DNA from: Bacillota bacterium | GTDB taxonomy: Bacteria; Bacillota_E; Sulfobacillia; Sulfobacillales; Sulfobacillaceae | DNA length: 5,684 nucleotides | Direction: 5' to 3' | Assembly: GCA_021802225.1 (NCBI GenBank) | Contig: JAKAAS010000152.1 | Coordinates: 1-5,684, forward strand | Shown: piece after piece, positions 5,602 through 5,684 of the stretch | Position numbering within the stretch: position 1 is the first letter of the stretch | Layout of the letters: each line of letters opens with the position of its first letter | The notes under the pieces: generated by a model | What the model was told of the DNA's origin: nothing | Seen by the model: the letters and a program-made list of their open reading frames with translations, nothing else | Databases searched by the model: none | Program-made: the position numbers and the translations under genes

Positions 5602-5684
5602 GCTGTCCGAGAGGGCAGTGCGACACCGCTTCTCGTCACGCCATCCGATGCCGGATAGCGCGGCGGTTACCGGAGGGTGTCACC
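5602..5684 (+). ncRNA. Structured 5' leader RNA, possible translational switch (continues past window)
   Basis: Downstream of the promoter, CTGTCC (5603-5608), loop GAGA and GGGCAG (5613-5618) make a 6-bp stem capped by a GNRA tetraloop at the predicted 5' end of the transcript. Next, ATCCG (5643-5647), loop ATGC and CGGAT (5652-5656) form a second hairpin. Its left arm can instead pair, within CCATCCG (5641-5647), with CGGAGGG (5671-5677), leaving one mismatch and covering the Shine-Dalgarno. GACACC (5622-5627) can also pair with GGTGTC (5676-5681), and ACCGC (5625-5629) with GCGGT (5663-5667). These pairings cannot all coexist, which is how a cis-acting leader would switch. I do not recognise it as a known riboswitch class. 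The folding is by eye only, and the regulated gene is not visible. Confidence 0.4.
5672..5677 (+). promoter_or_regulatory. Strong Shine-Dalgarno for a gene starting just past the window
   Basis: GGAGGG lies at the far right edge with 7 nt after it. No start codon in good position is visible inside the window, so the ATG or GTG is expected at or just beyond base 5685. The site is the target of the two alternative masking pairings described for the leader RNA. Confidence 0.5.

Noticed and set aside
5533..5658. 41-codon reading frame starting at an ATG that overlaps the GH18 stop (TGATG)
   Set aside because: There is no Shine-Dalgarno before it, and it runs straight through the promoter and the structured leader. 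The product (MRGWAATVNS...) resembles nothing I know.
5597..5674. Resemblance to a c-di-GMP-I (GEMM) riboswitch: GCAAA, a GNRA-capped stem, then GGATAGC...GGTTACCG
   Set aside because: The conserved GACGCAAAGCC core after the tetraloop stem is missing (GCGACACCGC instead), and the GCAAA would lie partly upstream of the predicted transcript start. A covariance search would settle it.
5671..5684. GGAGGGTGTCACC looks a little like the T-box motif GGGTGGNACC
   Set aside because: The essential TGGN that pairs with the tRNA 3' end is absent, and the leader is far too short for a T-box with a specifier stem. It reads better as a Shine-Dalgarno.
1..5684. Searched for CRISPR arrays, insertion-sequence ends, tRNA or rRNA genes
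   Set aside because: No spaced repeats, transposase-like frames, terminal inverted repeats or tRNA/rRNA signatures were seen.

Overview
The window carries six protein genes and reads like the chromosome of a spore-forming Gram-positive (Firmicutes-type) bacterium with moderately high GC. This rests on the strong AGGAG-type ribosome binding sites, the frequent GTG starts, SigA-like promoters, a sporulation-type glycoside hydrolase and the family mix. A Sulfobacillus-like organism would fit, but that is a guess from family resemblance and not shown by the sequence.

Left half, plus strand (2-2347): a tight three-gene unit. It holds the 3' two thirds of a gene from the family usually labelled quinate 5-dehydrogenase (cut by the window edge), a small SCP-2-like lipid/acyl-binding protein, and a 12-helix APC-superfamily amino acid or amine permease. 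The gaps are 8 nt and 1 nt, so the genes are probably co-transcribed and at least partly translationally coupled. The shared pathway is unknown.

Centre, minus strand (4303-2304): a two-component system, with an OmpR-type response regulator followed by a membrane histidine kinase. The two overlap by 4 nt (GTGA). The end of the kinase gene runs 44 nt into the end of the permease gene, so the two operons converge with no room for a conventional terminator between them.

Right half: a 102-bp divergent regulatory region (4304-4405) separates the response regulator from a plus-strand gene for a membrane-anchored or secreted GH18 enzyme of the SleL/YaaH/YdhD kind (spore cortex or wall glycan lysis). 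The region is dense with signals: a perfect TATAAT for the regulator gene; an overlapping TATACT on the other strand; a CATACATT that matches the sporulation SigE -10 element upstream of the GH18 gene; and an 11-bp tandem direct repeat in the right place to be a site for an OmpR-type regulator. A plausible reading is that the two-component system controls its own gene and the GH18 gene, with the GH18 gene also tied to sporulation.

Right edge (5534-5684): after the GH18 gene there is a good extended -10 promoter, then an approximately 80-nt leader that can fold into a GAGA-tetraloop hairpin at the predicted 5' end. The leader also has two mutually exclusive pairings, one of which would mask a strong Shine-Dalgarno sequence. 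The gene it serves lies beyond the window. The divergent control region and this leader are the parts most worth a second look.
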